Of a DNA stretch of 13,690 nucleotides, positions 7,763-13,690 are shown in pieces; the stretch's first letter is position 1; every line of letters starts with the position of its first letter. Below the pieces are notes generated by a model, which ran no database searches, was not told where the DNA came from, and was given only the letters and a program-made list of their open reading frames with translations. The translations under genes were made by a program, and so were the position numbers. The stretch is from Oligoflexia bacterium (GTDB lineage: Bacteria > Bdellovibrionota > UBA1018 > CAIMNF01): positions 1 to 13,690 of the forward strand of contig CAIOKW010000088.1 in the NCBI GenBank assembly GCA_903858975.1, written 5' to 3'.

Positions 7763-8146
7763 ATGATGAGTGAAAAACAGGACTTACATTTGGTCGAGTG
7801 GCTCAGACGAATCCAGTTGAGTTGGGAACTTGATTTAGAGAAATTATCAAAGCTCTGCCATGTGGATCAGTCCGTGTTGAAACATTTTTTAGACATGAGT
7901 TCTGCGGAGGTCTCGGAACTCCCTTCTATTCCTACAGGTCTTGAGTCGGCGGTGGCGCTTGTGGGGATCTATCGACGAGTTTCAACGGTTTACAAAACGC
8001 CCGAGGAGCAGAATCAGTGGCTCACTCGCGCAAATTCCGTGTTTGAGGGAAATCGTCCGATCGACGTGATGTCGATGTCGCCCGATCATCTTGCCTACGT
8101 GAGTTATACTGTGGAGAGTGGTCTTCGTTTGGGCGGCCAAGAATAG
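7763..8146 (+). CDS. Small MbcA/ParS/Xre-type antitoxin-like protein, no adjacent toxin
   Basis: The 127-aa product has an N-terminal helical region (about 10-45) with a possible helix-turn-helix, LEKLSKLCHVDQSVLKHFLD. The C-terminal block (about 60-120) resembles the toxin-binding domain (DUF2384) of MbcA/ParS/Xre antitoxins. Resemblance points are ALVGIYRRVSTVY, EQNQWLTRANSVFEGNRPID (compare the family W-L-x-x-P-N-x-x-L-G-G-R-S-P-L-D) and the closing VSYTVESGLRLG. The canonical Pro-Asn is Ala-Asn here. Such antitoxins normally pair with a RES-domain NAD-degrading toxin; neither neighbour is one. The start is uncertain between ATG 7763 and ATG 7766. No Shine-Dalgarno sequence is present, and TAGAAT at 7755-7760 could be a -10 that makes the mRNA leaderless. 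Its stop abuts the stop of the convergent gene. The family call is by pattern memory; an orphan regulator is an equal possibility. Confidence 0.68.
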   Translation: MMSEKQDLHLVEWLRRIQLSWELDLEKLSKLCHVDQSVLKHFLDMSSAEVSELPSIPTGLESAVALVGIYRRVSTVYKTPEEQNQWLTRANSVFEGNRPIDVMSMSPDHLAYVSYTVESGLRLGGQE

Positions 8147-8617
8147 TTACTCTTTACTGAGAAGGATTCGTTTGCCTTCAATTTTGATTTCGAAACCCTC
8201 GGGTGTTTTCTCAAGAAAACGCAAAAGCTCGTAATAGGATTGAGTGAGAAACTTAGCCTCTTCCTGGGTGCCTTCATTGGGATGAGGGACCTTGCAGGTA
8301 AGTCGACCAGGTTTGTACTGAAGCGTGCTCGGGTCAAGCTCGAGTGCGCGACCATCGTTCAGACGTATGGTGTATCCGAGCTCGGGATCGCCTTCCATTC
8401 CGATGATGAAATAGAGGGTGTCCTCGACGTGAATGACCTTATGCTCTTTCCCGAGCCTAATTTCAAAACCCTCTGGGCAGCGGAAGAGGTTTTTGGAAAA
8501 GGCAGCGATGGTTTTCTCGTGGGTGATGGGCTCACCATTGGAGAGCCAAATCCCATTTTTAGTTAAGATCAAATCTTCAAAGATCCCAAAGATGCTCGGG
8601 TCCATGTTAGCGCTCAT
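8147..8617 (-). CDS. DUF1285-like protein
   Basis: The 156-aa cytoplasmic protein has no signal peptide or membrane segment. Its layout resembles DUF1285: FEDLILTKNGIWLSNGEPI (13-31), then AFSKNLFR, the strand IHVEDTLYFIIGME (62-75) where the family has I-E-V-E-D-A-P-F, IRLNDGRALELDP (84-96) and a closing AKFLTQSYYELLRFLE (121-136). The molecular role of DUF1285 is not known to me. A short repeat is visible: PEGFEIRLGKEHKVI (48-62) recurs as PEGFEIKIEGKRILL (138-152). The second copy lies in a tail after the usual domain end. The ATG overlaps the thioesterase stop (ATGA) and the nearest purine-rich site is about 17 nt away, so it is translated by coupling to the upstream gene. Its stop directly abuts that of the convergent plus-strand gene. 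The family call is moderately sure. Confidence 0.75.
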   Translation of the reverse strand: MSANMDPSIFGIFEDLILTKNGIWLSNGEPITHEKTIAAFSKNLFRCPEGFEIRLGKEHKVIHVEDTLYFIIGMEGDPELGYTIRLNDGRALELDPSTLQYKPGRLTCKVPHPNEGTQEEAKFLTQSYYELLRFLEKTPEGFEIKIEGKRILLSKE

Positions 8618-9117
8618 GGTTTTATACGTAACTCTTCTTGCTTTAATTCATGAGCAAGTTTTACGCGGGAAGCGCGTCTCATGGAGGCAGCTTGGAAGCG
8701 ACGTTTCTCGGAGTCTGTTTTGGGTTCAATCGAGGGAATGAGTTGGGGTTTACCATCAGATCCAATAGCAACAAAAGTGAGGTATGCGCTCACGTTATGA
8801 AATTTTTCACCGGTATGCGGGTGTTCTGAATCGACTCTTACGCCAACCTCCATGGAGGTCTTACCGGTAGCGTTGACACAGGCTTTGATTTCGACAAAGT
8901 GTCCTAGCTTAATGGGAGCGATAAAATGGAGAGCATCGATCGATGCGGTCACCACATTACAGCGCGCATGCTTGCCCGCAGAAATGGCCCCCGCGATATC
9001 GATCCAAGACATGACGGTTCCCCCAAAAATGGTTCCCAAGGCGTTGGTGTGCTGAGGAAGCACGATCTCGGTCATGGTCACGGCTGAGTCATTGGGTGAT
9101 TTCATCATTTGATTCAT
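8614..9117 (-). CDS. Acyl-CoA thioesterase, hotdog fold, YciA/ACOT family
   Basis: Enzymes of this family hydrolyse acyl-CoA to free acid and CoA in the cytoplasm. Counted from ATG 9117 the protein has 167 aa. It opens with the family block VLPQHTNALGTIFGGTVMSW (19-38). Asn25 and Asp40 (SWIDIAGA) match the catalytic Asn and Asp pair known in ACOT7-type domains. VTASIDALHFIAPIKLGH (56-73) is the hotdog helix-strand junction. The C-terminal tail (about 130-167) is basic and helical. Start choice: a TTG at 9129 would add four residues with no ribosome site; ATG 9117 has AGG close upstream; ATG codons at 9108 and 9105 are also possible. It is the first gene of a two-gene unit with the overlapping DUF1285-like gene and divergent from the gene at 9192. 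The chain-length preference cannot be read from the sequence. Confidence 0.9.
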   Translation of the reverse strand: MNQMMKSPNDSAVTMTEIVLPQHTNALGTIFGGTVMSWIDIAGAISAGKHARCNVVTASIDALHFIAPIKLGHFVEIKACVNATGKTSMEVGVRVDSEHPHTGEKFHNVSAYLTFVAIGSDGKPQLIPSIEPKTDSEKRRFQAASMRRASRVKLAHELKQEELRIKP

Positions 9118-9191
9118 ACGCCTATTCAATCAAAAAAACGCGAAGATTTCAGTTGCAAACTTTTTTAACACAATAGGATACTGGAAACAGG

Positions 9192-9470
9192 ATGAGGCAG
9201 CTCCAAGGATTAAGGAGTCGTCTTGATGGAGGATCCATGGGAAAAGAGCAAGGTCGCTCAGTTCAGGCAGACGGCGCTGCGGTATTGCAAGAAGTAGTAC
9301 AAATGACAGGCTTACCCGAAGAATACTTGGGTACCGAGATCTCTCAGCTTTTGGGCACTCCGGGAGATAGCGTCAACCATATGACGCTTGATCAACTTCG
9401 TTCCGTTCTTCTCAATTATCTTGAGACTGTGAATGAAGAAATGAATGCCATCCAACCTGAAAAACACTAA
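9192..9470 (+). CDS. Small acidic hypothetical protein, start and frame uncertain
   Basis: The frame is open from ATG 9192 (92 aa), with a second ATG at 9237 (77 aa). The C-terminal two thirds look like real protein: QEVVQMTGLPEEYLGTEI, QLLGTPGDSVNHMTLDQL and VLLNYLETVNEEM suggest three short helices. I do not recognise a family. ATG 9237 has GGAGGA 3 nt upstream, rather close. ATG 9192 has only AGG directly adjacent. The best-placed site, AAGGAG (9212-9217) 8 nt before ATG 9226, belongs to another frame that closes at 9297. A TTGCAA (9153-9158) with GATACT (9177-9182), spacing 18, is a possible promoter. The gene is 20 nt before the exported-protein gene and probably cotranscribed with it. 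Confidence 0.62.
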   Translation: MRQLQGLRSRLDGGSMGKEQGRSVQADGAAVLQEVVQMTGLPEEYLGTEISQLLGTPGDSVNHMTLDQLRSVLLNYLETVNEEMNAIQPEKH

Positions 9471-9490
9471 TTACCGTAGTTGAAAGAGGA

Positions 9491-10039
9491 ATGCTAAAAC
9501 TCATCCTCCTTCTCATTAGCTTTTTGTCTCCATTGGGTTGGGCTCGAGCAGAGGTCAATGACATTGGGGGAACCTTTACTCAATCCTTTCATTATTATGT
9601 CTTGCCTGGGTTTGAATATGACTTTGCATGGTCAAATTTATCAGGCGAGGGCGGACTCAAAACAAGCCCTCGAATTTTTTCACGCTTGAAAATAGAACGG
9701 GAAAACATGTACTTCGCTCCCGACCTCGGTGTGGGTGTGATGACCGGGCTTAGCTCAGGGAATCCCATCTTCTTGACGGGAGGCTTTATAGCAGGAGTCA
9801 GGAGTCCTCCTCCGACTGTGGGGTTTTACGGCGGGGTCAGTTGCGATTCCTTTGTGGGGACGAGTGCTCCCACTGGGGTCGTTTTTCGAGTCGGTTTTGA
9901 CATGGACTACCAGATGAGTGGGGGGCAGTTTTTTACAGAACTGAGGGCGGGGGGATTCTCCGACCATCAAAATGGTGTGTCAATTACCGCTCCTTATTTT
10001 GGAATTCACTCGGGGGTCCAATTTTTAATTGGACTTTAA
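9491..10039 (+). CDS. Exported hypothetical protein, possibly a small outer-membrane beta-barrel
   Basis: The 182-aa product begins with a clear signal peptide: MLK, a hydrophobic core LILLLISFLSPLGW, and an Ala-x-Ala site (A18-R19-A20) with predicted cleavage before Glu21. No lipobox cysteine is seen. The mature part is rich in Gly, aromatic residues and alternating polar/non-polar stretches (FEYDFAWSNL, VGFYGGVSCDSFVG, VVFRVGFDMDYQM, QFFTELRAGGFSD, YFGIHSGVQFLIGL). This is the look of an outer-membrane or periplasmic beta protein. The C-terminus ends in Leu rather than the classic Phe. No family is recognised. AGAGGA lies directly before the ATG, too close for a good Shine-Dalgarno sequence, yet the signal peptide requires this start. 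No terminator is seen before clpP. Confidence 0.78.
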   Translation: MLKLILLLISFLSPLGWARAEVNDIGGTFTQSFHYYVLPGFEYDFAWSNLSGEGGLKTSPRIFSRLKIERENMYFAPDLGVGVMTGLSSGNPIFLTGGFIAGVRSPPPTVGFYGGVSCDSFVGTSAPTGVVFRVGFDMDYQMSGGQFFTELRAGGFSDHQNGVSITAPYFGIHSGVQFLIGL

Positions 10040-10120
10040 ATAATAAATGACGCGGCTCTCACCTAAGCGATTGTTTTTATTTCCTTCAGGTATGGCATAA
10101 GATTGCCGATAGGGATTTAA

Positions 10121-10153
10121 ATGTTTTTGATCCAATCCCTAAGGAGAACGTAA
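10121..10153 (+). CDS. Possible 10-residue upstream ORF before clpP
   Basis: ATG at 10121 opens a frame for MFLIQSLRRT and closes with TAA at 10151-10153, 5 nt before the clpP ATG. TAGGG (10110-10114) lies 6 nt upstream of it, a fair ribosome site. The clpP Shine-Dalgarno AAGGAG (10141-10146) lies inside this mini-ORF. It could modulate clpP translation or be chance; nothing beyond position supports it. Confidence 0.2.
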   Translation: MFLIQSLRRT

Positions 10154-10158
10154 ATTCA

Positions 10159-10836
10159 ATGTTGATTCTTCCATCTCGTCCTAAGATTCCATCCAGTCTC
10201 ATTCAGCCCGATGTGGTGGGTTTTAATCCAGAGTTAGCCCCTCAGGGCTATGTTCCGAATCCGATCGTTGTGGAACAGACCGCAAGGGGTGAGCGGCAGT
10301 ATGATATTTATTCGCGCCTCCTGATCGATCGAATTATTTTTCTCGGAACAGAAGTGAACGATGTGGTTGCAAATTTGTTGATCGCGCAGATGTTCTTTCT
10401 GGAGTCGAATGATCCAGATAAAGACATCCACTTCTATATTAATTCTCCAGGAGGATCTGTTTACGCAGGTCTTGGAATCTACGATATTATGAACTTCATT
10501 CAGTGTGATGTTGCGACCTATTGCATCGGTATGGCGGCGTCGATGGGAGCATTTCTGCTTTCAGCCGGAGCGAAAGGCAAACGATTCTCGCTTCCCAGTG
10601 CTCGGATCATGATTCATCAGCCCCTTGGTGGTGCTCGTGGACAGGCGTCTGACATTGAGATTCAAGCAAAAGAAATTCTATATTTGAAGAAACGTTTAAA
10701 TGAGGCTTTGGCTCGACATACGGGGCGACCGATTGAACAAATTGAAAAAGACACGGATCGAGATAATTACCTGAGTGCTTATGAAGCAGCAGATTATGGT
10801 TTGATCGACAAAGTAGTTGAAAAAAGAGGAGCCTAA
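10159..10836 (+). CDS. clpP: ATP-dependent Clp protease proteolytic subunit ClpP
   Basis: ClpP is the serine peptidase chamber of ClpXP. The 225 aa contain the full core. The catalytic triad is Ser128 (GMAASMGAFLLSAG), His153 (MIHQPLGG) and Asp202 (DTDRDNYLSA). The spacings of 25 and 49 residues match E. coli ClpP. Other marks are VVEQTARGERQYDIYSRLL (37-55), YINSPGG (93-99) and GQASDIEIQAKEIL (161-174). The N-terminus is unusual: about 31 residues precede the point equivalent to mature E. coli ClpP, against 14 there. The start at 10159 has AAGGAG 12 nt upstream, longer than ideal. GTG codons at 10213 and 10216 are in frame but lack ribosome sites. It is followed after 3 nt by clpX. No trigger factor gene (tig) precedes it. 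Confidence 0.96.
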   Translation: MLILPSRPKIPSSLIQPDVVGFNPELAPQGYVPNPIVVEQTARGERQYDIYSRLLIDRIIFLGTEVNDVVANLLIAQMFFLESNDPDKDIHFYINSPGGSVYAGLGIYDIMNFIQCDVATYCIGMAASMGAFLLSAGAKGKRFSLPSARIMIHQPLGGARGQASDIEIQAKEILYLKKRLNEALARHTGRPIEQIEKDTDRDNYLSAYEAADYGLIDKVVEKRGA

Positions 10837-10839
10837 AGA

Positions 10840-12126
10840 ATGGATACACCGAAATACGGAAGCAGTATGGGAAACCTAACCTGTTCATTCTGTGGAAAAG
10901 GGCAGCGAGAAGTGAAAAAGCTGATCGCGGGCCCAACGGTCTACATTTGTGATGAATGTATTGATCTCTGTAATGACATAATCCGTGAGGAAGGTCAAAA
11001 AACAGGAACCGTGACTCCAGGAGCGGGCCCCGCTGGCGGAAACCTTCCAAAACCAGCAGAGATCAAATCCTTTCTCGATGAGTATGTCATCGGACAAGAA
11101 AAGGCGAAGCGAATCCTCTCTGTAGCGGTTTACAATCACTACAAACGAATCAATCACCAGTCTAACTTGAAAAAGGGCGACAAGGGGGGAGTGGAGCTCG
11201 CGAAGAGTAACATTCTTCTCGTGGGACCAACAGGATCGGGTAAGACCCTCCTTGCTGAGTCTTTGGCTCGGGTCTTGAACGTGCCATTTGCAATTGCAGA
11301 TGCGACGACCCTGACCGAGGCTGGTTATGTAGGGGAGGATGTTGAAAATATCATCCTGAACCTCCTGCAAAATGCAGAAAATAACGTTGAAAAAGCTCAA
11401 CGCGGAATCATTTACGTAGATGAGATTGATAAGATCTCACGTAAAAGTGAGAACCCATCGATCACTCGAGATGTGAGCGGCGAGGGTGTTCAGCAGGCAT
11501 TACTGAAACTGATGGAAGGAACGATTGCGAATATCCCACCCAAAGGTGGAAGAAAGCATCCGCAACAAGAGTTTATCCAAGTGGACACACGAAACATCCT
11601 GTTTATTGTGGGTGGGGCATTTGTGGGGCTTGAGAAGTTAGTGGCTCAAAGAAGCGGGAAGCGCTCCATGGGCTTCAACGCAAACATTACGAACAAGCAA
11701 GACCTTTCAGTATCGAAGCTTTTTGCGAAAGCAGAGCCAGAGGATCTTGTGAAGTTTGGGATGATTCCAGAGTTTATTGGCCGGGTGCCAGTTATTGCAA
11801 CTTTGGAAGAGCTTGATGAGCCTGCATTAGTGAATATTCTCACTCAGCCGAAGAATGCACTCACGAAGCAGTATACTAAATTATTAGAATATGACGGAGT
11901 GACTCTTGAGTTTGAGCCAGATGCCCTCGATGCCATTGCGAAAGAGGCCATCAAGCGAAACACTGGAGCGCGAGGTTTACGAGCGATCGTAGAGCAAGCG
12001 ATGCTGGATGTGATGTATGATCTTCCAGGAGATCAAACCATCAAGAAGTGTATCATCACGAAGGATTCAATCACGAAAGGTGAGAAACCACTACTTGTGA
12101 CAGGTGAAAAGCGCGAGACCGCTTAG
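10840..12126 (+). CDS. clpX: ATP-dependent Clp protease ATP-binding subunit ClpX
   Basis: ClpX is the hexameric AAA+ unfoldase that feeds substrates such as ssrA-tagged proteins to ClpP. The 428 aa are normal. The zinc-binding domain has Cys15, Cys18, Cys37 and Cys40 (CSFCGK, YICDECIDLC). The AAA+ module has Walker A GPTGSGKT (129-136), pore-1 GYVGE (162-166), Walker B IIYVDEID (190-197), the pore-2 region RKHPQQEFIQVDT (238-250), EFIGRVPVIA (311-320) and sensor 2 GARGLR (376-381). The ClpP-docking loop, usually Ile/Leu/Val-Gly-Phe, reads Met277-Gly278-Phe279. AGGAG lies 8 nt before the start and overlaps the end of clpP, so the two genes are coupled. The operon ends at the terminator at 12149-12184. 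No lon gene follows. Confidence 0.97.
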   Translation: MDTPKYGSSMGNLTCSFCGKGQREVKKLIAGPTVYICDECIDLCNDIIREEGQKTGTVTPGAGPAGGNLPKPAEIKSFLDEYVIGQEKAKRILSVAVYNHYKRINHQSNLKKGDKGGVELAKSNILLVGPTGSGKTLLAESLARVLNVPFAIADATTLTEAGYVGEDVENIILNLLQNAENNVEKAQRGIIYVDEIDKISRKSENPSITRDVSGEGVQQALLKLMEGTIANIPPKGGRKHPQQEFIQVDTRNILFIVGGAFVGLEKLVAQRSGKRSMGFNANITNKQDLSVSKLFAKAEPEDLVKFGMIPEFIGRVPVIATLEELDEPALVNILTQPKNALTKQYTKLLEYDGVTLEFEPDALDAIAKEAIKRNTGARGLRAIVEQAMLDVMYDLPGDQTIKKCIITKDSITKGEKPLLVTGEKRETA

Positions 12127-12148
12127 TTCGAAATAATATTGTGAAATT

Positions 12149-12184
12149 AAAAAGGGGCTGCCTCACTCGGGCAACCCCTTTTTT
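12149..12184. terminator. Bidirectional rho-independent terminator after clpX
   Basis: AAAAAGGGG, C, TGCC (12149-12162) pairs with GGCA, A, CCCCTTTTT (12170-12183) around a 7-nt loop, with one C/A mismatch. Six T residues follow on plus and a run of A stands at the opposite end, so it can act in both directions. It sits between clpX and the stop of the convergent hydroxylase gene at 12188. Confidence 0.92.
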
Positions 12185-12187
12185 ATT

Positions 12188-13429
12188 TCATGAAGACGTA
12201 GCAAGTTGTCCAGGAGACTTCATTCCTAAAAGAACCCAAATTGCTGATCCCAGTGTGACTCCCATGATGGCAATCATCCATGCACTCGAAAAGCCGTGAA
12301 GATTAAAAATGGTACCGAGAACCATTGCGCTGATTGCAATGCGGAGAAGTTCTCCAGTCTTGGCCCATTTCTTAGCCTCTAGAATCGCAGACCAGAGAGT
12401 GATTCCAAACCAGAGTGTCATTGCAACCAGCACTCGTTCAACCACGCTCAAAGGGGAATCATTTCGAATCACGAGTAAGAGAATGCCCATAGAGAGAACG
12501 AGTTGAAATGCTAGGTAAGTGGTGGAGCCGGGAAGCGCCTTTGAGACGTACTTAATCTGGTCTTTTGCGCAAGAGTGAGGACTCTTGTTGTCGTAGGGAG
12601 GGAGATTTCGAGGGCGCCATCCGGGGGGCATGAACCAAATTTTAATCTTATCACTGAAATGGGTGGCTTGCTTCATATCGTTCCAAAGCACCATAAACCA
12701 ATGAAAGTTGAGATAGGTAGGATCCCAGGATTTAGGATGAATGGTGATGCCATAATAGACTTCTTCTACTTGATCCTGGTAAGTTCCAAAAAGTTTGTCC
12801 CAGATGATGAAGTTTCCGCCGTAGTTCTTATCCCAGTAAACTCGGTTTGCTCCATGGTGAACCTGATGGTGATAAGGCGTATTGAGCCAGGAGTCAATCC
12901 ACCGAGGAAAGCGTCCAACTACACGGGTATGAGGTACAAATTGGTAGACGAGGTTAGCCGCTACAATCGGGATAATAATCGAGGGGCCAAATCCAATCAC
13001 AGCTAAAGGCCAGTAGAAGAGGAATGAGGCTGCACGCTGAGTGAAGCTTGTTCTTAGGGCTACAGCGTAATTTAACTCCTCTGCGGAGTGATGGGTGGCG
13101 TGAGCGGCCCAAAGAAAATTGATTCGGTGTCCAGCTCGATGAAACCAATAAAAGAGAAAATCCACACCTATGTAGCAAATGACGAGATTGGGGAGCGTGG
13201 GCTTAAGTTGGGTAATCGCAAAGTGATTGTAGATGTATCCATAACTCATCATTACAAGCACGGATACTGCAACATTCACGCATTGAGCGATAATCATCGT
13301 CCCCATGCCCATCAGGCTGTCTTGAAAGGAGTAATAGCCATTCTTTTTCCAAAGACAATAGATAAATTCAAATAAAACAAGGCCAAGAACCGCAGGTGCC
13401 ACGAGGGCATAAATATTTAAAGCATTCAT
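12188..13429 (-). CDS. Fatty acid hydroxylase/sterol desaturase family membrane protein, alkylglycerol monooxygenase-like
   Basis: This is an integral membrane di-iron oxygenase of 413 aa, counted from ATG 13429. The histidine clusters of the family are complete: FHRAGH (His97, His101), WAAHATHHS (His110, His113, His114) and TPYHHQVHHG (His187, His188, His191, His192). His167 in FVPHTRV is an additional candidate. DKNYGGNFIIWDKLFGTYQ (200-218) and YYGITIHP (225-232) follow. The wording is closest to alkylglycerol monooxygenase (TMEM195/AGMO), which cleaves ether lipids using tetrahydrobiopterin. The bacterial substrate is not known from this. Likely membrane helices are about 6-26, 43-66, 80-96, 135-163, and a C-terminal set at about 303-402. 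ATG 13429 has GGAG nearby. A TTG at 13471 would add 14 hydrophobic residues and is less likely. The gene is single, convergent with clpX and sharing its terminator. Confidence 0.88.
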   Translation of the reverse strand: MNALNIYALVAPAVLGLVLFEFIYCLWKKNGYYSFQDSLMGMGTMIIAQCVNVAVSVLVMMSYGYIYNHFAITQLKPTLPNLVICYIGVDFLFYWFHRAGHRINFLWAAHATHHSAEELNYAVALRTSFTQRAASFLFYWPLAVIGFGPSIIIPIVAANLVYQFVPHTRVVGRFPRWIDSWLNTPYHHQVHHGANRVYWDKNYGGNFIIWDKLFGTYQDQVEEVYYGITIHPKSWDPTYLNFHWFMVLWNDMKQATHFSDKIKIWFMPPGWRPRNLPPYDNKSPHSCAKDQIKYVSKALPGSTTYLAFQLVLSMGILLLVIRNDSPLSVVERVLVAMTLWFGITLWSAILEAKKWAKTGELLRIAISAMVLGTIFNLHGFSSAWMIAIMGVTLGSAIWVLLGMKSPGQLATSS

Positions 13430-13488
13430 TTCTCCATTCTTCACTAAAAGAATTGGAAAAAAAACCAACAAAAAAATGACGTAAATAA

Positions 13489-13510
13489 CCTATAAGCTTA
13501 GATCTTAAGG
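13489..13510 (-). terminator. Weak candidate terminator of the right-edge gene
   Basis: On the minus strand, CCTTAAG pairs with CTTATAGG (one bulged T) around a 7-nt loop. A T-rich stretch follows (TTATTTACG, then a run of seven T). It lies 6 nt beyond the stop of the right-edge gene. The stem is short and AT-rich, so efficiency is doubtful. Confidence 0.3.
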
Positions 13511-13516
13511 GATGAT

Positions 13517-13690
13517 TTACGGGACTCTAAAAATTGGACCGGTTGGGGTGGGGACATTTCGCGCATCAAATACTAAGCCCTCTGAGTTTGCAACTTTCGC
13601 AGTACTCGCAGGCCAAGGAAAGGATCGCACCACTCCTGAGTTTAATTCTTCTGCGGCAGCGTGAGTCCATTCCACCATTTTCTCAGGGTC
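13517..13690 (-). CDS. Unrecognised protein, C-terminal fragment (N-terminus off right edge)
   Basis: The minus-strand frame is open from the right edge to TAA at 13519-13517, giving the last 57 residues. It begins with a probable helix, PEKMVEWTHAAAEELNSGVV, then SFPWPASTAKVANSEG and a Pro-rich end, VPTPTGPIFRVP. I do not recognise the family. It reads as more protein-like than the opposite 50-residue plus-strand frame at 13512-13664, and it continues past the edge, so I prefer it. It lies 87 nt upstream of the hydroxylase gene on the same strand. The AT-rich gap holds a weak hairpin and T-runs. Confidence 0.55.
   Translation of the reverse strand, partial: DPEKMVEWTHAAAEELNSGVVRSFPWPASTAKVANSEGLVFDARNVPTPTGPIFRVP

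Noticed and set aside
8433..8741. A plus-strand ORF of 102 codons across the DUF1285/thioesterase junction
   Set aside because: It is antisense to two overlapping coding regions with family resemblance, and it has no ribosome site.
10092..10107. A sigma-54-like promoter, TGGCAT then TTGCC, upstream of clpP
   Set aside because: The GG and GC elements are one base too close for the strict -24/-12 spacing.
13512..13664. A plus-strand ORF of 50 residues at the right edge
   Set aside because: It is antisense to a more protein-like minus-strand frame that continues past the edge, and its AAGGG directly abuts the ATG with no spacing.

Overview
The window reads as ordinary chromosomal DNA of a Gram-negative bacterium, with moderate GC that looks a little under 50% by eye. 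It is densely packed, with genes touching or overlapping by 4 bp. No taxonomic marker is decisive. The mix suggests the Bdellovibrionota or a related former-Deltaproteobacteria group: a degenerate receiver joined to an HD-GYP-type linker domain, a HAMP-less chemoreceptor with the variant tip QTKLLSFNASVEAA, a long ClpP, an AGMO-like hydroxylase and several unrecognised small proteins. This placement is inference. I see no mobile element, CRISPR array, tRNA or rRNA, and no gene-free stretch longer than about 125 bases.

Left region (1-6105). A minus-strand regulator runs off the left edge. It has a near-consensus promoter that would produce an almost leaderless mRNA. Divergent from it is a tight plus-strand run: arginine decarboxylase (speA), 4-hydroxyphenylpyruvate dioxygenase (hppD), Xaa-Pro aminopeptidase (pepP) and tRNA-dihydrouridine synthase (dusB-like). 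The spacings are a 4-bp overlap, 8 nt and 4 nt, so one operon is likely. The first three fit peptide and amino-acid use: proline-peptide trimming, arginine decarboxylation and tyrosine breakdown. dusB looks like a passenger.

Middle region (6108-10039). A convergent methyl-accepting chemotaxis protein is followed by a small plus-strand protein resembling MbcA/ParS/Xre antitoxins, with no toxin beside it. A minus-strand pair follows: a YciA/ACOT-type acyl-CoA thioesterase overlapping a DUF1285-like protein. Two plus-strand unknowns come next: a small acidic protein whose start and frame are questionable, and an exported protein with a clear signal peptide.

Right region (10121-13690). clpP and clpX form a two-gene operon encoding the ClpXP protease. 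It ends at a strong terminator that probably also serves the convergent alkylglycerol-monooxygenase/sterol-desaturase family membrane protein. The C-terminus of an unrecognised minus-strand protein enters from the right edge.

No clearly new multi-gene system is visible. The best second looks are the orphan MbcA-like antitoxin, the start/frame conflict at 9192-9300, the roughly 31-residue ClpP extension, the AGMO-like enzyme, the mixed speA operon and the near-leaderless promoter.
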